Of a DNA stretch of 64,000 nucleotides, positions 16,712-25,693 are shown in pieces. The position numbers and the translations under genes were made by a program. The stretch is from Halorussus amylolyticus (GTDB taxonomy: Archaea > Halobacteriota > Halobacteria > Halobacteriales > Haladaptataceae). Where the stretch lies: positions 568,332-632,331 of the forward strand of contig NZ_ML974131.1 in NCBI RefSeq assembly GCF_004143485.2. The letters run 5' to 3'. Below the pieces are notes generated by a model that saw only the letters and a program-made list of their open reading frames with translations, did not search any database and was not told the origin of the DNA. Each line of letters opens with the position of its first letter. Positions within the stretch are counted from its first letter, which is position 1.

Positions 16712-17176
16712 ATGTTCGACGCACCAGTCGATGCGTGGTATCTCTGGGTCGGTGTCGCGGTCGCGAGCACCGTGGCGTTCGGCGTCGCGACGACGCTCCC
16801 CCGCGCGCCGCCGCCGGACGCCGCGAGCGTCGCCGACACGGTGGATTCGGTCGCCGCGAGCGACCGGCCCGCCACCGCGGTCCACCCGCTCTCGGCCGAC
16901 GCGATTCGCGTGGGTTCGTACCGAATCTGGCTCCGAGACGACGGCGAGACCGGCCACGCGACCGTCACCTACGGACCGGTGACGCCCGTTCGCCGGGGAA
17001 CCGCGCTCTGGGACGTGCTCCGGGGCGCGCCGCCCGAAACCGCGTTCGGCGACACGGCGGCGCTCCGGCGGGCCGCCGCCAACGCCGAGAACCGCACTCC
17101 CGAGTGGCGAACGACCGACGAACTGACGGTCCGAACGATTTCGTGGGAGGGCGTCGATGTCACGCTGGTCGGGTAG
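16712..17176 (+). CDS. Membrane-anchored protein of the pilus-like locus (DUF7283-like)
   Basis: 154 residues with one N-terminal hydrophobic helix (about 8-28) and a short outer domain. The sequence RVGSYRIWLRDD...GHATVTYGPVTPVRRG looks beta-rich. It is the first gene of a four-gene unit driven by the shared promoter and overlaps the next gene by 20 bp. A minor pilin-like or assembly role is inferred from context; it has no typical prepilin peptidase motif. The DUF7283 label is from memory. Confidence 0.7.
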   Translation: MFDAPVDAWYLWVGVAVASTVAFGVATTLPRAPPPDAASVADTVDSVAASDRPATAVHPLSADAIRVGSYRIWLRDDGETGHATVTYGPVTPVRRGTALWDVLRGAPPETAFGDTAALRRAAANAENRTPEWRTTDELTVRTISWEGVDVTLVG

Positions 17177-17561
17177 GGCGCAGGTCGAACCGCTGGCCGC
17201 GCTGGTCGCGGTGTTCGCGGTCGGACTCGCGGTGTCGGCCTACGCCGGAGTCCTCGACGCCGCGCTCCCGACGCCCGACCGAGATGTGGCGGAACCGACG
17301 GGCCAGCGCGTCGAGCGCGCGGTCACGGACGCCGGAGTGGTCGAACCAGACCGACTCGCAGATGGTCTGCACGCCGGACCCGACGGCTATCGGCTGAACC
17401 TCACCCTCGCCGCGGACGGCGAGACGTGGCGCGAGGGTCCGCCCGTGCCGGACCGTGCCGACGCTCCCGACGCTCTCGACACCGCCGAGTTCGTCGTGAG
17501 CGTCCGCGTCGGTCCCGGACGCGTTCAACCCGGACGGCTCCGGGTGGCGGTGTGGTCGTGA
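17157..17561 (+). CDS. Pseudopilin-like protein of the pilus-like locus (DUF7285-like)
   Basis: 134 residues. The N terminus MSRWSGRAQVEPLAALVAVFAVG is pilin-like: a short basic leader, then Q-V-E-P-L and a hydrophobic helix (about 10-30), reminiscent of archaeal prepilins in which a Glu or Gln follows the cleavage site. The rest is a small soluble domain ending SVRVGPGRVQPGRLRVAVWS. It overlaps the upstream gene by 20 bp, and its stop overlaps the GTG start of the next gene (GTGA). DUF7285 is from memory. Confidence 0.7.
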   Translation: MSRWSGRAQVEPLAALVAVFAVGLAVSAYAGVLDAALPTPDRDVAEPTGQRVERAVTDAGVVEPDRLADGLHAGPDGYRLNLTLAADGETWREGPPVPDRADAPDALDTAEFVVSVRVGPGRVQPGRLRVAVWS

Positions 17562-18412
17562 CCCGCGCAATCAGCACGGTCCTCGACGCCTCCGTTTGCG
17601 TGCTACTGGTCAGCGCGAGCGCGCTCGCGCTCGCAAGCGCGCCGGTGGACCAGCGTTCGGACCCGGACACGGCCGACCGGACCGCGGAACTGCTCGCGAC
17701 GAGCACCGCGCAGGTCGAGTACGAAGTCGGCGATTCGGCGAGTAGCGACCGCGTCGCGTCCCGAACCGTCCACGACACGCTGACCGGATTGCTCGCGACC
17801 GTCGCGGTGACGAGCGCCCGCGTCGGCGATTCGCGAATCGCCGACGCGGGCGCTTTCGAGCGAGCAGTCGCCGACCGGGTGAATCGGACGCTGCGGCGCT
17901 CGGAGACGAGTGCGCAGGTTCGCGCCGACTGGGAACCGCACTCCGATTCGACGCTCGGCGGCGAAGTCGTCGCGGGCGAGACGCCGCCACCTGACGCCGA
18001 CGTACACGCCGCGACCCTCTCGGTTTCGAGCGACCTGCCGACCGTTCGGAGCGAAGCCGTCTCGGCGGCCCGCCGAGACGGCTTCGCGGGCGTCGCCCGC
18101 GTGGTCGCGCAGGGCGTCGTTCGCGGACTGTTCCCGCCGGGCGAGACCCGAACGGCGCTCGCGGCGCGGTCGGCGCGCGCCGACCGCGCCGCGACTCGAT
18201 ATCGGGAAACTGCGCGAGCGTTCGGCGGCGCACCGGGCGTCCGGCGGGCGCTCCGGGCCGAGAACGCGACGAAGGCGAACCGGGCGCTCGCCGATGGACT
18301 CGCGCCCGCGGTCGAATCGGACCTCAGAGCCGAGTTTCGAACGCCGACCGACGCCGCCCGAGAACTCTCGGTGGGGCGGGTCCGCGTGACCGTCAGGACG
18401 TGGTCGGCGTGA
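17558..18412 (+). CDS. Pseudopilin-like/anchored protein of the pilus-like locus (DUF7284-like)
   Basis: 284 residues starting at GTG 17558, which overlaps the previous stop. TRAISTVLDASVCVLLVSASALALASAP provides a short leader and one hydrophobic helix (about 8-28). The remainder is helical and rich in Ala, Arg and Asp, with repeated ARADRAATRYRETARAFG-type segments. A separate start upstream would lie inside the preceding gene. It is part of the four-gene unit; no catalytic motif is seen. DUF7284 is from memory. Confidence 0.7.
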   Translation: MTRAISTVLDASVCVLLVSASALALASAPVDQRSDPDTADRTAELLATSTAQVEYEVGDSASSDRVASRTVHDTLTGLLATVAVTSARVGDSRIADAGAFERAVADRVNRTLRRSETSAQVRADWEPHSDSTLGGEVVAGETPPPDADVHAATLSVSSDLPTVRSEAVSAARRDGFAGVARVVAQGVVRGLFPPGETRTALAARSARADRAATRYRETARAFGGAPGVRRALRAENATKANRALADGLAPAVESDLRAEFRTPTDAARELSVGRVRVTVRTWSA

Positions 18413-18431
18413 CAGTCGGAGCGTGGTCCGA

Positions 18432-21400
18432 ATGAGGCTGGCCGAGGACCGCCGCGGTCGAGTCCCCTTCGCGCTCGTGGGCGTCGTCCTGCTCGTCGGG
18501 AGCGCGGTCATCACCGCGAACCTCTCGGGCGGGCCGGAACCGCGAACCGACGACTCGGTCGGCACCGCCATCGACCGAACGACCGCCGCGACCAACACTG
18601 CCCTTCGCGGGGCGGTCGCCAGCGCCGGACGCGACGCCGCCCGCGCGCCGGTCGTCGAACCCGCCGACACACCGGTGGGGGGCGTCCTGAACGACTCGAC
18701 GCCGTACCGCGACGCCCTCCGGATCCGAATCTATCTCGCGGCTCGGTCGGCGCTCGACGGGGTCGCGGTACGCTCGGGCGACGTGCGCGGGACCGCCTCG
18801 CTCCCGGCGACGCCGAACGAGAGCGCGCTCCGGACCGCCAAGCGTCGCGTCGAAATCAGTCCCGCCGGTGACTCCGAAAGCGCGGGACTCGCGGTCCGAA
18901 TCGAGAACGTCACCGTCACCGCGAGTCGAGACGGGAGGTCGGTCGAGCGCGCCGACATTTCACCGGACCTGACCGTCGCGACCCCCGCTCTGGCGCTCCA
19001 CGAGCGCGCCGAGCGATTCGAATCGCGACTGAACCGCGCCCCGCTCGAACCCGGACTCGGCAGGCGACTCACCGCCCGACTCTACGCGCTCGCGTGGGGT
19101 CGCGGCTACGCCCAGTACGGCGGTGCGCCCATCGAGAACGTGGTCGCGAACCGCCACGTCGAACTCGCGACGAACGGCGCGGTGCTCCGCGAACAGCGTG
19201 AGACGTTCGGGAGCGCCGACCCCGGCGGTCGCGGCGCGCTGGCGTGGGCGACCGCCCGCACGGGAGCCACGGACCTGCTCGCGGGCGTCCACAATCAGCG
19301 CGGAACAAGGCGGACGAAGCTCCTCAAAGCCGCGAACGAGCGGTATCAGGGCGAGAATCCGATGCCGGGCGGCGTCGCCGCCGACCTCGCCGAGGCCCCC
19401 GAGACCCGACCGGTCGGCGTGAACCGAACCGCCGACAGGGCGTTCGCAGAGTTCGTGGCGGGAGAGCGCGACCCCGGCTTCGACGCGACCCTGCGAGCGG
19501 CCTATCGCGTCGAGACGCGACTCGTCTCCGCGGTCCGCGAGACCGAGAGTGAACCCCGCCCGTCGCTCGATTCGCCGGGCGAGAACTGGACGCTCGAAGA
19601 ACGGCGAGTCGAGACCGACGCCCGCGTCGAGGACGCGACCGGCCCGCCGCCCGACGCGCCCGCAGGGTATCATCTGCTGGCACACGAGACCCGGCGCGTC
19701 CAGCACACTCACTCGCTCGTCGGGACCTGGTCGAAGGGCAACGAGACCCGGCGAACCGTCGAACGCTGGACCGAGACGTTCGTCGTGCGCGTGGGTGTCG
19801 CTGGCGACCACCGCCTCGGCGATAGCAGCGACAGCGGTGACGGCGCTGGCGTCGCCAGCGCCGTCACCGCACCGCCGCGACCGGTCGCGGGCGTCCACGA
19901 GCGCGCTGGCGCGCTCGACGGCCCGAACCTCCGGGACGTTCCGGAGACTGCGACCGAGGAACTGGTCGCCGACCGCGGCGGCTTCGACGCGGTGGCTCGC
20001 CGGGCGGCCGACGGAACGCTCGATGTGCGCTCGCACGACATCACCGGAGAGCGCCCGGCCGACCTCCGGGAGTGGACCTACCGGGACCTCGCGGCGCTCC
20101 GCGAACGAGTCCGGAACGTCTCGGTCGAAGCGTCGCCGACGGCGGCGGTCTCCGACGAGGCTCCCCCGGCGACCCACCTCGCGCGCGAACTCGAAAACCG
20201 TCGGGACGAACTGGTCAGAGCGCCCGACCGCTACGACGGTGCGGCCGACCGAGCGCGGGTCGCGACGCGCGCGGCGTACCTCGACCGGGTGGTCGCCCGA
20301 CTTCGCGACAGGGCCGACCGGACCAACGACACGCGGGCGGGCGTCGGCGACGCGCTCGCCGACGCCGGGGTGGACTTCGACCGCGCTCGGCGAATCCTCC
20401 GCGAGCGGTCGCGACCCGCGACCCCGCCAGCCGAACCGATGCCCGCCGACGGACCGGGGAGACCCGCAAATCTGCGCGTCACGGGCGGGCCGCCGTACCT
20501 CACGCTCGCCGAACTCGACGGCGAACACGTCTCCGCGATACCCGACGGCGAGAGCCGATATCCGCTCGCGGCCCGGAATCTGAACGTCTTCTCGGTACCG
20601 TACGGCGACGCCGCCGATTCGGTCGCGTCGGTTCTCGACAACGGGGGCGGCGATTCCGAGACAACCGACCTCCGAACAGCGGCGCTCGCGCTCCGGGCCG
20701 CGAACCGGACGCTCGACGCTCGGGCGAACGACACGCTCGCGGAGCGCCGCGACCGGCTTCACTCGGAGGTGTCGGCGTCGATGCGAGCGGTCCGCCGGAG
20801 CCTCGTCGCGGAGTTGGCGATGCCCCGGTTCGACCTCACCGAGACCGAGCGGACTCGCGCGGTCCGGGCCGGACTCGCGCGCTGGAACACGACCGCGGGG
20901 CGCGCGCTCGCGGTGACGAACGGGTCGGCGGCCGACGCCGTCGCGGCCGAGATACGCGACGAGCGCCCCCCGCTCCGGCGGGCCGACCGCGAGGACTGGG
21001 TGAGGGTCCGGACCGAACTCGCGTTCGAAACGAGTCGGACGGAGGCCGAGAACCCGACCCAATCGGCGGTGAACGAAACCGCCACGGTCGCCCGGAAGCT
21101 GGCCCGCAAAGCGGCCGAGAAGGCGCTCTCGGACGCCGCAGAGAACGCGAGCGAGCGGGTGAAAGACCGGTGGTTCGGCGAAGTGCTCTCGTCGGTGCCC
21201 GCGGGGTTGCCGGTCGCGCCGGTTCCGGGCTACTGGTCCGCCACGCTCAACGTCTGGGACGTGTCGGTTCGTGGGCAGTACGAGCGGTTCGCGGTTCGAG
21301 CGCCGCAGGGGTCGCCCGGAGCGTCAGGGGTGGGCCACGGGTCGGTCACGTACCTCCGGGAGAATCGCACGGTCCGTCTCGACGTGGACGGCGACGGTGC

Positions 21401-21542
21401 GACCGAGCGACTGGGTCGGAACGAGCGTCTCTCGTTCGAGACCGACACGGTCGTCGTGGTGGCCGTCCCGCCCGGCCCCTCGGGCGTCGGCGACACCGAC
21501 GGGACGCGCGACGAGCGCTCGCCGGGATGGAAGCCGGAGTGA
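18432..21542 (+). CDS. Giant 1036-residue anchored protein of the pilus-like locus (DUF7286-like)
   Basis: The largest gene in the window. A basic N terminus (MRLAEDRRGRVPF) is followed by one hydrophobic helix (about 13-33), then about 1000 residues predicted outside the cell: long helices rich in Arg, Ala and Asp, many N-x-S/T sequons (for example around NVTVTAS, NDTRAG, NETATVA) suited to N-glycosylation, and a late segment GLPVAPVPGYWSATLNVWDVSVRGQYERF that looks folded. It ends acidic after a stretch of hydrophobic beta strands. A GTG three codons upstream (18423) is an alternative start. It could be a surface-exposed tip, stalk or adhesin of the filament (inference). DUF7286 is from memory. 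Confidence 0.75.
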   Translation: MRLAEDRRGRVPFALVGVVLLVGSAVITANLSGGPEPRTDDSVGTAIDRTTAATNTALRGAVASAGRDAARAPVVEPADTPVGGVLNDSTPYRDALRIRIYLAARSALDGVAVRSGDVRGTASLPATPNESALRTAKRRVEISPAGDSESAGLAVRIENVTVTASRDGRSVERADISPDLTVATPALALHERAERFESRLNRAPLEPGLGRRLTARLYALAWGRGYAQYGGAPIENVVANRHVELATNGAVLREQRETFGSADPGGRGALAWATARTGATDLLAGVHNQRGTRRTKLLKAANERYQGENPMPGGVAADLAEAPETRPVGVNRTADRAFAEFVAGERDPGFDATLRAAYRVETRLVSAVRETESEPRPSLDSPGENWTLEERRVETDARVEDATGPPPDAPAGYHLLAHETRRVQHTHSLVGTWSKGNETRRTVERWTETFVVRVGVAGDHRLGDSSDSGDGAGVASAVTAPPRPVAGVHERAGALDGPNLRDVPETATEELVADRGGFDAVARRAADGTLDVRSHDITGERPADLREWTYRDLAALRERVRNVSVEASPTAAVSDEAPPATHLARELENRRDELVRAPDRYDGAADRARVATRAAYLDRVVARLRDRADRTNDTRAGVGDALADAGVDFDRARRILRERSRPATPPAEPMPADGPGRPANLRVTGGPPYLTLAELDGEHVSAIPDGESRYPLAARNLNVFSVPYGDAADSVASVLDNGGGDSETTDLRTAALALRAANRTLDARANDTLAERRDRLHSEVSASMRAVRRSLVAELAMPRFDLTETERTRAVRAGLARWNTTAGRALAVTNGSAADAVAAEIRDERPPLRRADREDWVRVRTELAFETSRTEAENPTQSAVNETATVARKLARKAAEKALSDAAENASERVKDRWFGEVLSSVPAGLPVAPVPGYWSATLNVWDVSVRGQYERFAVRAPQGSPGASGVGHGSVTYLRENRTVRLDVDGDGATERLGRNERLSFETDTVVVVAVPPGPSGVGDTDGTRDERSPGWKPE

Positions 21543-21576
21543 AACCCCTTTGAACCGCCGGGGCGTGCGTTCGGGT

Positions 21577-22002
21577 ATGCTCTACGACGACATCGCGGAC
21601 CCCGAATCGGTCACGGACGAGGAACTCCGGGCCGAGTACCTCTCGGAACTCACGGCGGTCATCGAGGCGGTCGGCGTCGATGCGGTCGCGGACGCGACCG
21701 ACATCGACCGCGAGACGATAGCCGCCATCGCGGCGGGCGACGAACCGACTATCGAGGTGTCGGACGCGGCCGCAATCTTGGCGACGGACGACGAGACGCC
21801 GCCCGAGGACGCCATCCTGCTGGAGACCCGCGACCACCTCCTGATGGGGATGACGACCGCGGTCCTCGACGTGGACACCATCGCGGCCGAGATGGACGGG
21901 ATGGACGCCAAGCAGATTCAGCAGAAAATCGAGGGTCGAGCGCCGATGACGCTCGCGGAGTTCTCGCGGCTCAATCGGTTCATCGCGAGTCGGCAACGCT
22001 GA
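21577..22002 (+). CDS. Conserved haloarchaeal protein (DUF5791-like)
   Basis: 141 residues, very acidic, soluble and all-helical. An HTH-like core (AVADATDIDRETIAAIAAGDEPTIEVSDAAAIL) is followed by DHLLMGMTTAVLDVDTIAAEMDGMDAKQIQQKIEGRAPMTLAEF. The alternation suggests a small binding protein, perhaps DNA- or protein-binding. It follows the giant pilus-locus gene by 35 bp and may be co-transcribed, but the family also occurs elsewhere (memory). The DUF5791 label is from memory. Confidence 0.7.
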   Translation: MLYDDIADPESVTDEELRAEYLSELTAVIEAVGVDAVADATDIDRETIAAIAAGDEPTIEVSDAAAILATDDETPPEDAILLETRDHLLMGMTTAVLDVDTIAAEMDGMDAKQIQQKIEGRAPMTLAEFSRLNRFIASRQR

Positions 22003-22051
22003 GGCCCTGATTCGCCAATACCCGACGCTGAGACCCTGATTCGCCAACCCC

Positions 22052-22088
22052 CGGCGACGTGTGACCGCGGCGCGGTCACACGTCGCCG
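22052..22088. terminator. Perfect 17-bp inverted repeat between convergent genes
   Basis: Arms at 22052-22068 and 22072-22088 pair perfectly with a 3-nt loop. The right arm covers the stop codon (22076-22078) and last codons of the DHH gene, so the hairpin forms in both transcripts. It is likely a two-way terminator or mRNA 3'-end protector. Just before it, GCTGAGRCCCTGATTCGCCAA is present twice (about 21999 and 22026). Confidence 0.65.
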
Positions 22089-23266
22089 TTGAGCGCGGCG
22101 AAGATGTCGCCGGTCAGTTCGGCCTGCGACCACATCTGGGCTTCCGACCCGCTCGCGTAGGCCGCGCCCTCGACCGGAACTTGGCCGCCGCCCATCCGAG
22201 CGTGGCCGCCCGCGCTCGCGCCGGGAATGTCCTCGACCGCGGCTTCGAGCGCCTTCCCCATGTGGACGCGGTCGTCGCGCGACCGCCCGGAGAGGTGGAT
22301 GGTGTCGTCGCGCCTGCCGCAGATGACGACCGCGGTCACCCCCTCCAACTGGAGGAGTTCGTCGGCGGCCTGGGGCACCGCGTCGGCGTTGTCGATGCGA
22401 CCCACGTCGCTGACCGCGAACGACCCGCGCACGTCTCGGCCCGTGATGGCGCGAGACTTGATTTCCAGCACTTCGGCGCTGACCTGGGGGTTGGCAATGC
22501 GGTCGAGCAGGTCCTCGTCTACGCCTCGATACAGGTACGCCGCGGCCTCGAACTCGGCTTCGGTACACCCGTTCGTGAGATGCTTGGTGTCCGACTGGAC
22601 GCCGTACAGCAGGCCGGTGGCGATTTCGGCGGGGACGACGAGGTCGTCTACGTCGGCCTCCGAGTCGTCGGGGCCGACCGGAACGCCGCCAACGTCTTCG
22701 AGATACTCGGCCACGATGGTCGCGCAGGCCCCGTAGTCGGTCCGCTGGTCGGTGAACACCTCGCCGGTCCCGTTTCCGGGGTGGTGGTCCACCACGGCGT
22801 AGGGTTCGACGTACTCGGCCCCCTGGAACCCTCGCGGGGTGTTGTGGTCCACTAAAATCACGTCTTCTGCGGCGAGTTGGCTCTCGTGGTCGATTTTACC
22901 GAGGTTCAGGTCGAGGACCGTGCGAAACGCCCGGTTCTGCTGGTGGCGTATCTGTCCGGCGAACTGGAGGGTCGCGTCCGTACCCGCTTCCGCTGCGAGG
23001 TGGGCGACGCCGATGGCGCACGCCATCGCGTCGGGGTCGGGGTTCGGGTGCATCAGGACCGCGACCTCGTCGCGCTTGGCGAGCGCGCGCTTGAGTCGCG
23101 CGCCCATCGGTCGGCGAATCCAGCGCACGACCAGCCAGACCGACGCCACCAGCGCGAGTGCGCCGAGGGCGGCGGCCCCCGCGAGTTCGGGCGAGGCCAG
23201 ACCGTAGGCTTCGGCGGTTTCGGCGACCTGCCGAACCAGCGGTTCCGGGACGACCGGCAGTTCCAT
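22076..23266 (-). CDS. DHH-DHHA1 family phosphoesterase with membrane helix
   Basis: Predicted Mn-dependent phosphodiesterase/exonuclease of the RecJ/NrnA/GdpP group, acting on short oligonucleotides or cyclic dinucleotides. 396 residues: a membrane helix at about 30-50, the DHH domain with HPNPDPDA (73-80), VDHN (139-142) and the hallmark VDHHP (159-163), a segment GLLYGVQSDTKHLTNG, and the DHHA1 domain with GRSRDDRVHMG and GGHARMGGG near the C terminus. All metal ligands are present, unlike in the paralogue at 6431-7549. Ligand and substrate are not determined by sequence. Confidence 0.9.
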   Translation of the reverse strand: MELPVVPEPLVRQVAETAEAYGLASPELAGAAALGALALVASVWLVVRWIRRPMGARLKRALAKRDEVAVLMHPNPDPDAMACAIGVAHLAAEAGTDATLQFAGQIRHQQNRAFRTVLDLNLGKIDHESQLAAEDVILVDHNTPRGFQGAEYVEPYAVVDHHPGNGTGEVFTDQRTDYGACATIVAEYLEDVGGVPVGPDDSEADVDDLVVPAEIATGLLYGVQSDTKHLTNGCTEAEFEAAAYLYRGVDEDLLDRIANPQVSAEVLEIKSRAITGRDVRGSFAVSDVGRIDNADAVPQAADELLQLEGVTAVVICGRRDDTIHLSGRSRDDRVHMGKALEAAVEDIPGASAGGHARMGGGQVPVEGAAYASGSEAQMWSQAELTGDIFAALNGDV

Positions 23267-23325
23267 GTCACTCTATGACTACGCCGACCGACAAGAAATT
23301 TTCCCGACACGCGAAACTGGGCGTC

Positions 23326-24243
23326 TCACTCGGTTTCGCCCCGATGTGCATCGGTTTCACCCCGGCGCGCCTCGATTTCGTCGCGATACCCTTCCCGATA
23401 CGTCGGATACGCGAACTCGTAGCCGAGTTCCCGGAGCTTTGCGTTCGAACACCGCTTGCTCGTCGTGAGCCGTCGGGTGGCGCGCTCGGAGAGGTCGTCC
23501 TCGGCGAGTCGCTCCTCGACGGTCTGCTTGGCCGGACGCTCGACATCGCACTCGTCGGCGAGCCAATCGGCGAACGTCCACTTCGACACCGGTTCGTCGT
23601 CCACGAACAGCACCACGTCGTCGCGCGCGAGGTCCTGCTCAAGCAGGAACCGAATCCCGTCCGCGATGTCGTCGCGGTGGACCATGTTGAGGTAGCCCTC
23701 GGTGACCGGTCCCTCCAGATACCGCTCGATTCGGGTTCGGCCCGGGCCGTAAATCCCGGCGAGTCGGGCGACCGTGCCTGCGATGCCGTACTCGCTCGGG
23801 AGTTCGCGTGCGATGCGCTCGGCCTCCGCGAGGACCTCGGTTTTCTCGGTCGTCGGGTCGAGCGGCGTCTCCTCGTCTACCCAGTCGCCGCCGTGGTCGC
23901 CGTAGACGCCCGTGCTGGAGGTGTAGACGAATCTCTCGGGCGGGGACTCTCGCGACCCGAACGCCTCGATTGCGCTTCGGAGTCCCTCGACGTACACCTC
24001 GCGGGCCGCCTCGGCGTCCCGGCCACCCGAACTCGCCGCGAACACCACGGCGTCAACGTCGGGGATATTTGCGAGTTCGTCGGCGTCGGTCACGTCCGCC
24101 CGAACCGCCTCGAAACTCGCCTCCTCGATTTCGTGCTGGCCGGATTCGGAGCGCCTGACTCCGATTGCGCGGTGGCCCGACGCGGTTAGCTGGCGACCGA
24201 GCTCGAGACCGACGTATCCGCATCCGAGTATCGCCACGTCCAT
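23326..24243 (-). CDS. NAD(P)-dependent extended SDR/epimerase-like protein
   Basis: 305-residue sugar-epimerase-like oxidoreductase resembling YeeZ/SDR proteins. The Rossmann motif is GCGYVGLELG (7-16). VVFAASSGG replaces the usual central strand, and the active-site region is FVYTSSTGVYGDHGGDWVDEE, with the Tyr of the YGD type but no clear YxxxK lysine. A YLNMVHRDDIADGIRFLL segment is typical of the family. The C-terminal KLRELGYEFAYPTYREG matches the substrate-binding tail. No pathway neighbour helps define the substrate. Confidence 0.82.
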   Translation of the reverse strand: MDVAILGCGYVGLELGRQLTASGHRAIGVRRSESGQHEIEEASFEAVRADVTDADELANIPDVDAVVFAASSGGRDAEAAREVYVEGLRSAIEAFGSRESPPERFVYTSSTGVYGDHGGDWVDEETPLDPTTEKTEVLAEAERIARELPSEYGIAGTVARLAGIYGPGRTRIERYLEGPVTEGYLNMVHRDDIADGIRFLLEQDLARDDVVLFVDDEPVSKWTFADWLADECDVERPAKQTVEERLAEDDLSERATRRLTTSKRCSNAKLRELGYEFAYPTYREGYRDEIEARRGETDAHRGETE

Positions 24244-24311
24244 GCGTGGAAGTTGGCGCGAGGCCGGATAATTCCCGCGGGCTTATCCCGATAGCCGGGC
24301 TACCTCCCAGT

Positions 24312-25400
24312 ATGGCGAGTGCCGACGGAACGTACGAGTACAAACTCCAACACGGCGACAACTTCGGCCGGACCTACTTCCGGCGGTTCGGCGACCTCGC
24401 GATTTCCTCGCTCGGGGTCGGAACGTACCTCGGCGACCCGACCGACGCCGTCGATGCCGGGTACCGCGACGCCATCGCGACCGCGCTCGAATCCGGGGTC
24501 AACGTCGTGGACACCGCGATAAACTACCGGTGTCAGCGGAGCGAGCGCGCGGTCGGGGACGCGATAGAGAACGCCGACGTGGACCGCGAGGCGGTGTTCG
24601 TCTCCACGAAGGGCGGCTTCCTGCCGTTCGACGGCGAGCGCCCCGACGACCCCGGCGAGTACGTCCGCCGGGAGTTTCTGGAGACGGGACTCGTAGAGCG
24701 CGAGGGCCTCGCGCGCGGGAGCCACTGCATCGCGCCCGACTTCCTCGACGCCCAGTTGGACCGGTCGCTCGACAATCTCGGACTCGACAAAATCGACTGC
24801 TACTACGTCCACAATCCCGAAGCACAACTTCACGAACGGTCGCGCGAGGCGGTGTACGACCAACTCGAAGCCGCCTTCACTCGACTCGAAGAGCGCGCCG
24901 CCGCGGGCGACATCTCACACTACGGGGTGGCGACGTGGAACGCGTTCCGGGTGCCCGAGAGCGACGACCAGTACCTCTCGCTTCCGGAAGTCGTCTCGCG
25001 CGCTCGCAAGGCCGCGAAGGCCGCCGAGAACACCGCGACCCACCTCAGAGCGATTCAGTTGCCCTTCAACGTCTTCATGGCCGACGCCTTCACCGTCGAG
25101 TCCCACGAGGGTCCCGAGGGTCCGCAGAGCGCGCTCTGGTTCGCCCACGAGGCGGGCCTGAACGTCTTCACCAGCGCGAGCATCGCGCAGGGCGACCTCG
25201 CCGAGGGAATTCCCGAGGACGTTGCCGACCGACTGGAAGGCGACACCACCGTCCAGCGCGCCATCAACTTCGCCCGGAGCGCGCCGGGCGTGACCTCCTC
25301 GTTGGTCGGAACGAGCAGGCCCGAACACGTCGAGGAGAACGTCGAGGCCGGTCGCTTCGATCCGCTCGGGGCCGACGCGTTCGACGCGGTGTTCGAGTAG
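24312..25400 (+). CDS. Aldo/keto reductase
   Basis: NAD(P)H-dependent oxidoreductase, 362 residues with a TIM-barrel AKR fold. The catalytic set can be seen: Asp and Tyr in VVDTAINYRCQRSE (about 65-78), Lys in VFVSTKGGF (about 96-104) and His in DCYYVHNPE (about 159-167). The C-terminal cofactor region is SAPGVTSSLVGTSRPEHVEENVEA. The ATG at 24312 is preferred, with a CTTATCC box about 28 bp upstream. The long 'sometimes Gly-rich' insertion of other AKRs is absent. Substrate unknown. Divergent from the epimerase-like gene. Confidence 0.88.
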   Translation: MASADGTYEYKLQHGDNFGRTYFRRFGDLAISSLGVGTYLGDPTDAVDAGYRDAIATALESGVNVVDTAINYRCQRSERAVGDAIENADVDREAVFVSTKGGFLPFDGERPDDPGEYVRREFLETGLVEREGLARGSHCIAPDFLDAQLDRSLDNLGLDKIDCYYVHNPEAQLHERSREAVYDQLEAAFTRLEERAAAGDISHYGVATWNAFRVPESDDQYLSLPEVVSRARKAAKAAENTATHLRAIQLPFNVFMADAFTVESHEGPEGPQSALWFAHEAGLNVFTSASIAQGDLAEGIPEDVADRLEGDTTVQRAINFARSAPGVTSSLVGTSRPEHVEENVEAGRFDPLGADAFDAVFE

Positions 25401-25433
25401 AGCCTTTCGTCTCCGTCGGCGTCCGTTTCGGTC

Positions 25434-25601
25434 CTACAGGTCCTTCCACTCGCTCCCACACCCGGGACACGATTTGACTTTCCCGACCACGTCCTCGTCG
25501 TCGCGCGTCGAGAGCGATTGGCCGCACTCGGCACACGAGAGTCGGCCGTAGGTGTCCTTCTCGACCTCCCCTGCCCGGAGTCCGCGGCGAATTGATTTCA
25601 T
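25434..25601 (-). CDS. Small zinc-finger protein (HVO_0758 family)
   Basis: 55 residues with two CxxC pairs, CAEC (about 21-24) and CPGC (about 44-47), that should bind one zinc ion. The protein begins MKSIRRGLRAGEVEKDTYGRL and ends GSEWKDL. It matches the haloarchaeal micro-protein family named after HVO_0758 as I remember it. Longer upstream starts give an unconserved extension. The gene is close to and divergent from the MFS transporter at 25694. Role unknown; such zinc micro-proteins are common in haloarchaea. Confidence 0.88.
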   Translation of the reverse strand: MKSIRRGLRAGEVEKDTYGRLSCAECGQSLSTRDDEDVVGKVKSCPGCGSEWKDL

Positions 25602-25693
25602 CCCGATAGAGCTTGTAGCCAGAGGACGAAAAGTATGGGGGCTGTCGCGCCGGTTTCGGAAGGTTTGACTATCGGGTACGAGTAGTCCCACGC

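Noticed and set aside
18960..21062. 700-codon minus-strand open frame opposite the giant pilus-locus gene
   Set aside because: Typical high-GC shadow frame: Arg/Val-rich, no motifs, entirely within a coherent plus-strand protein.
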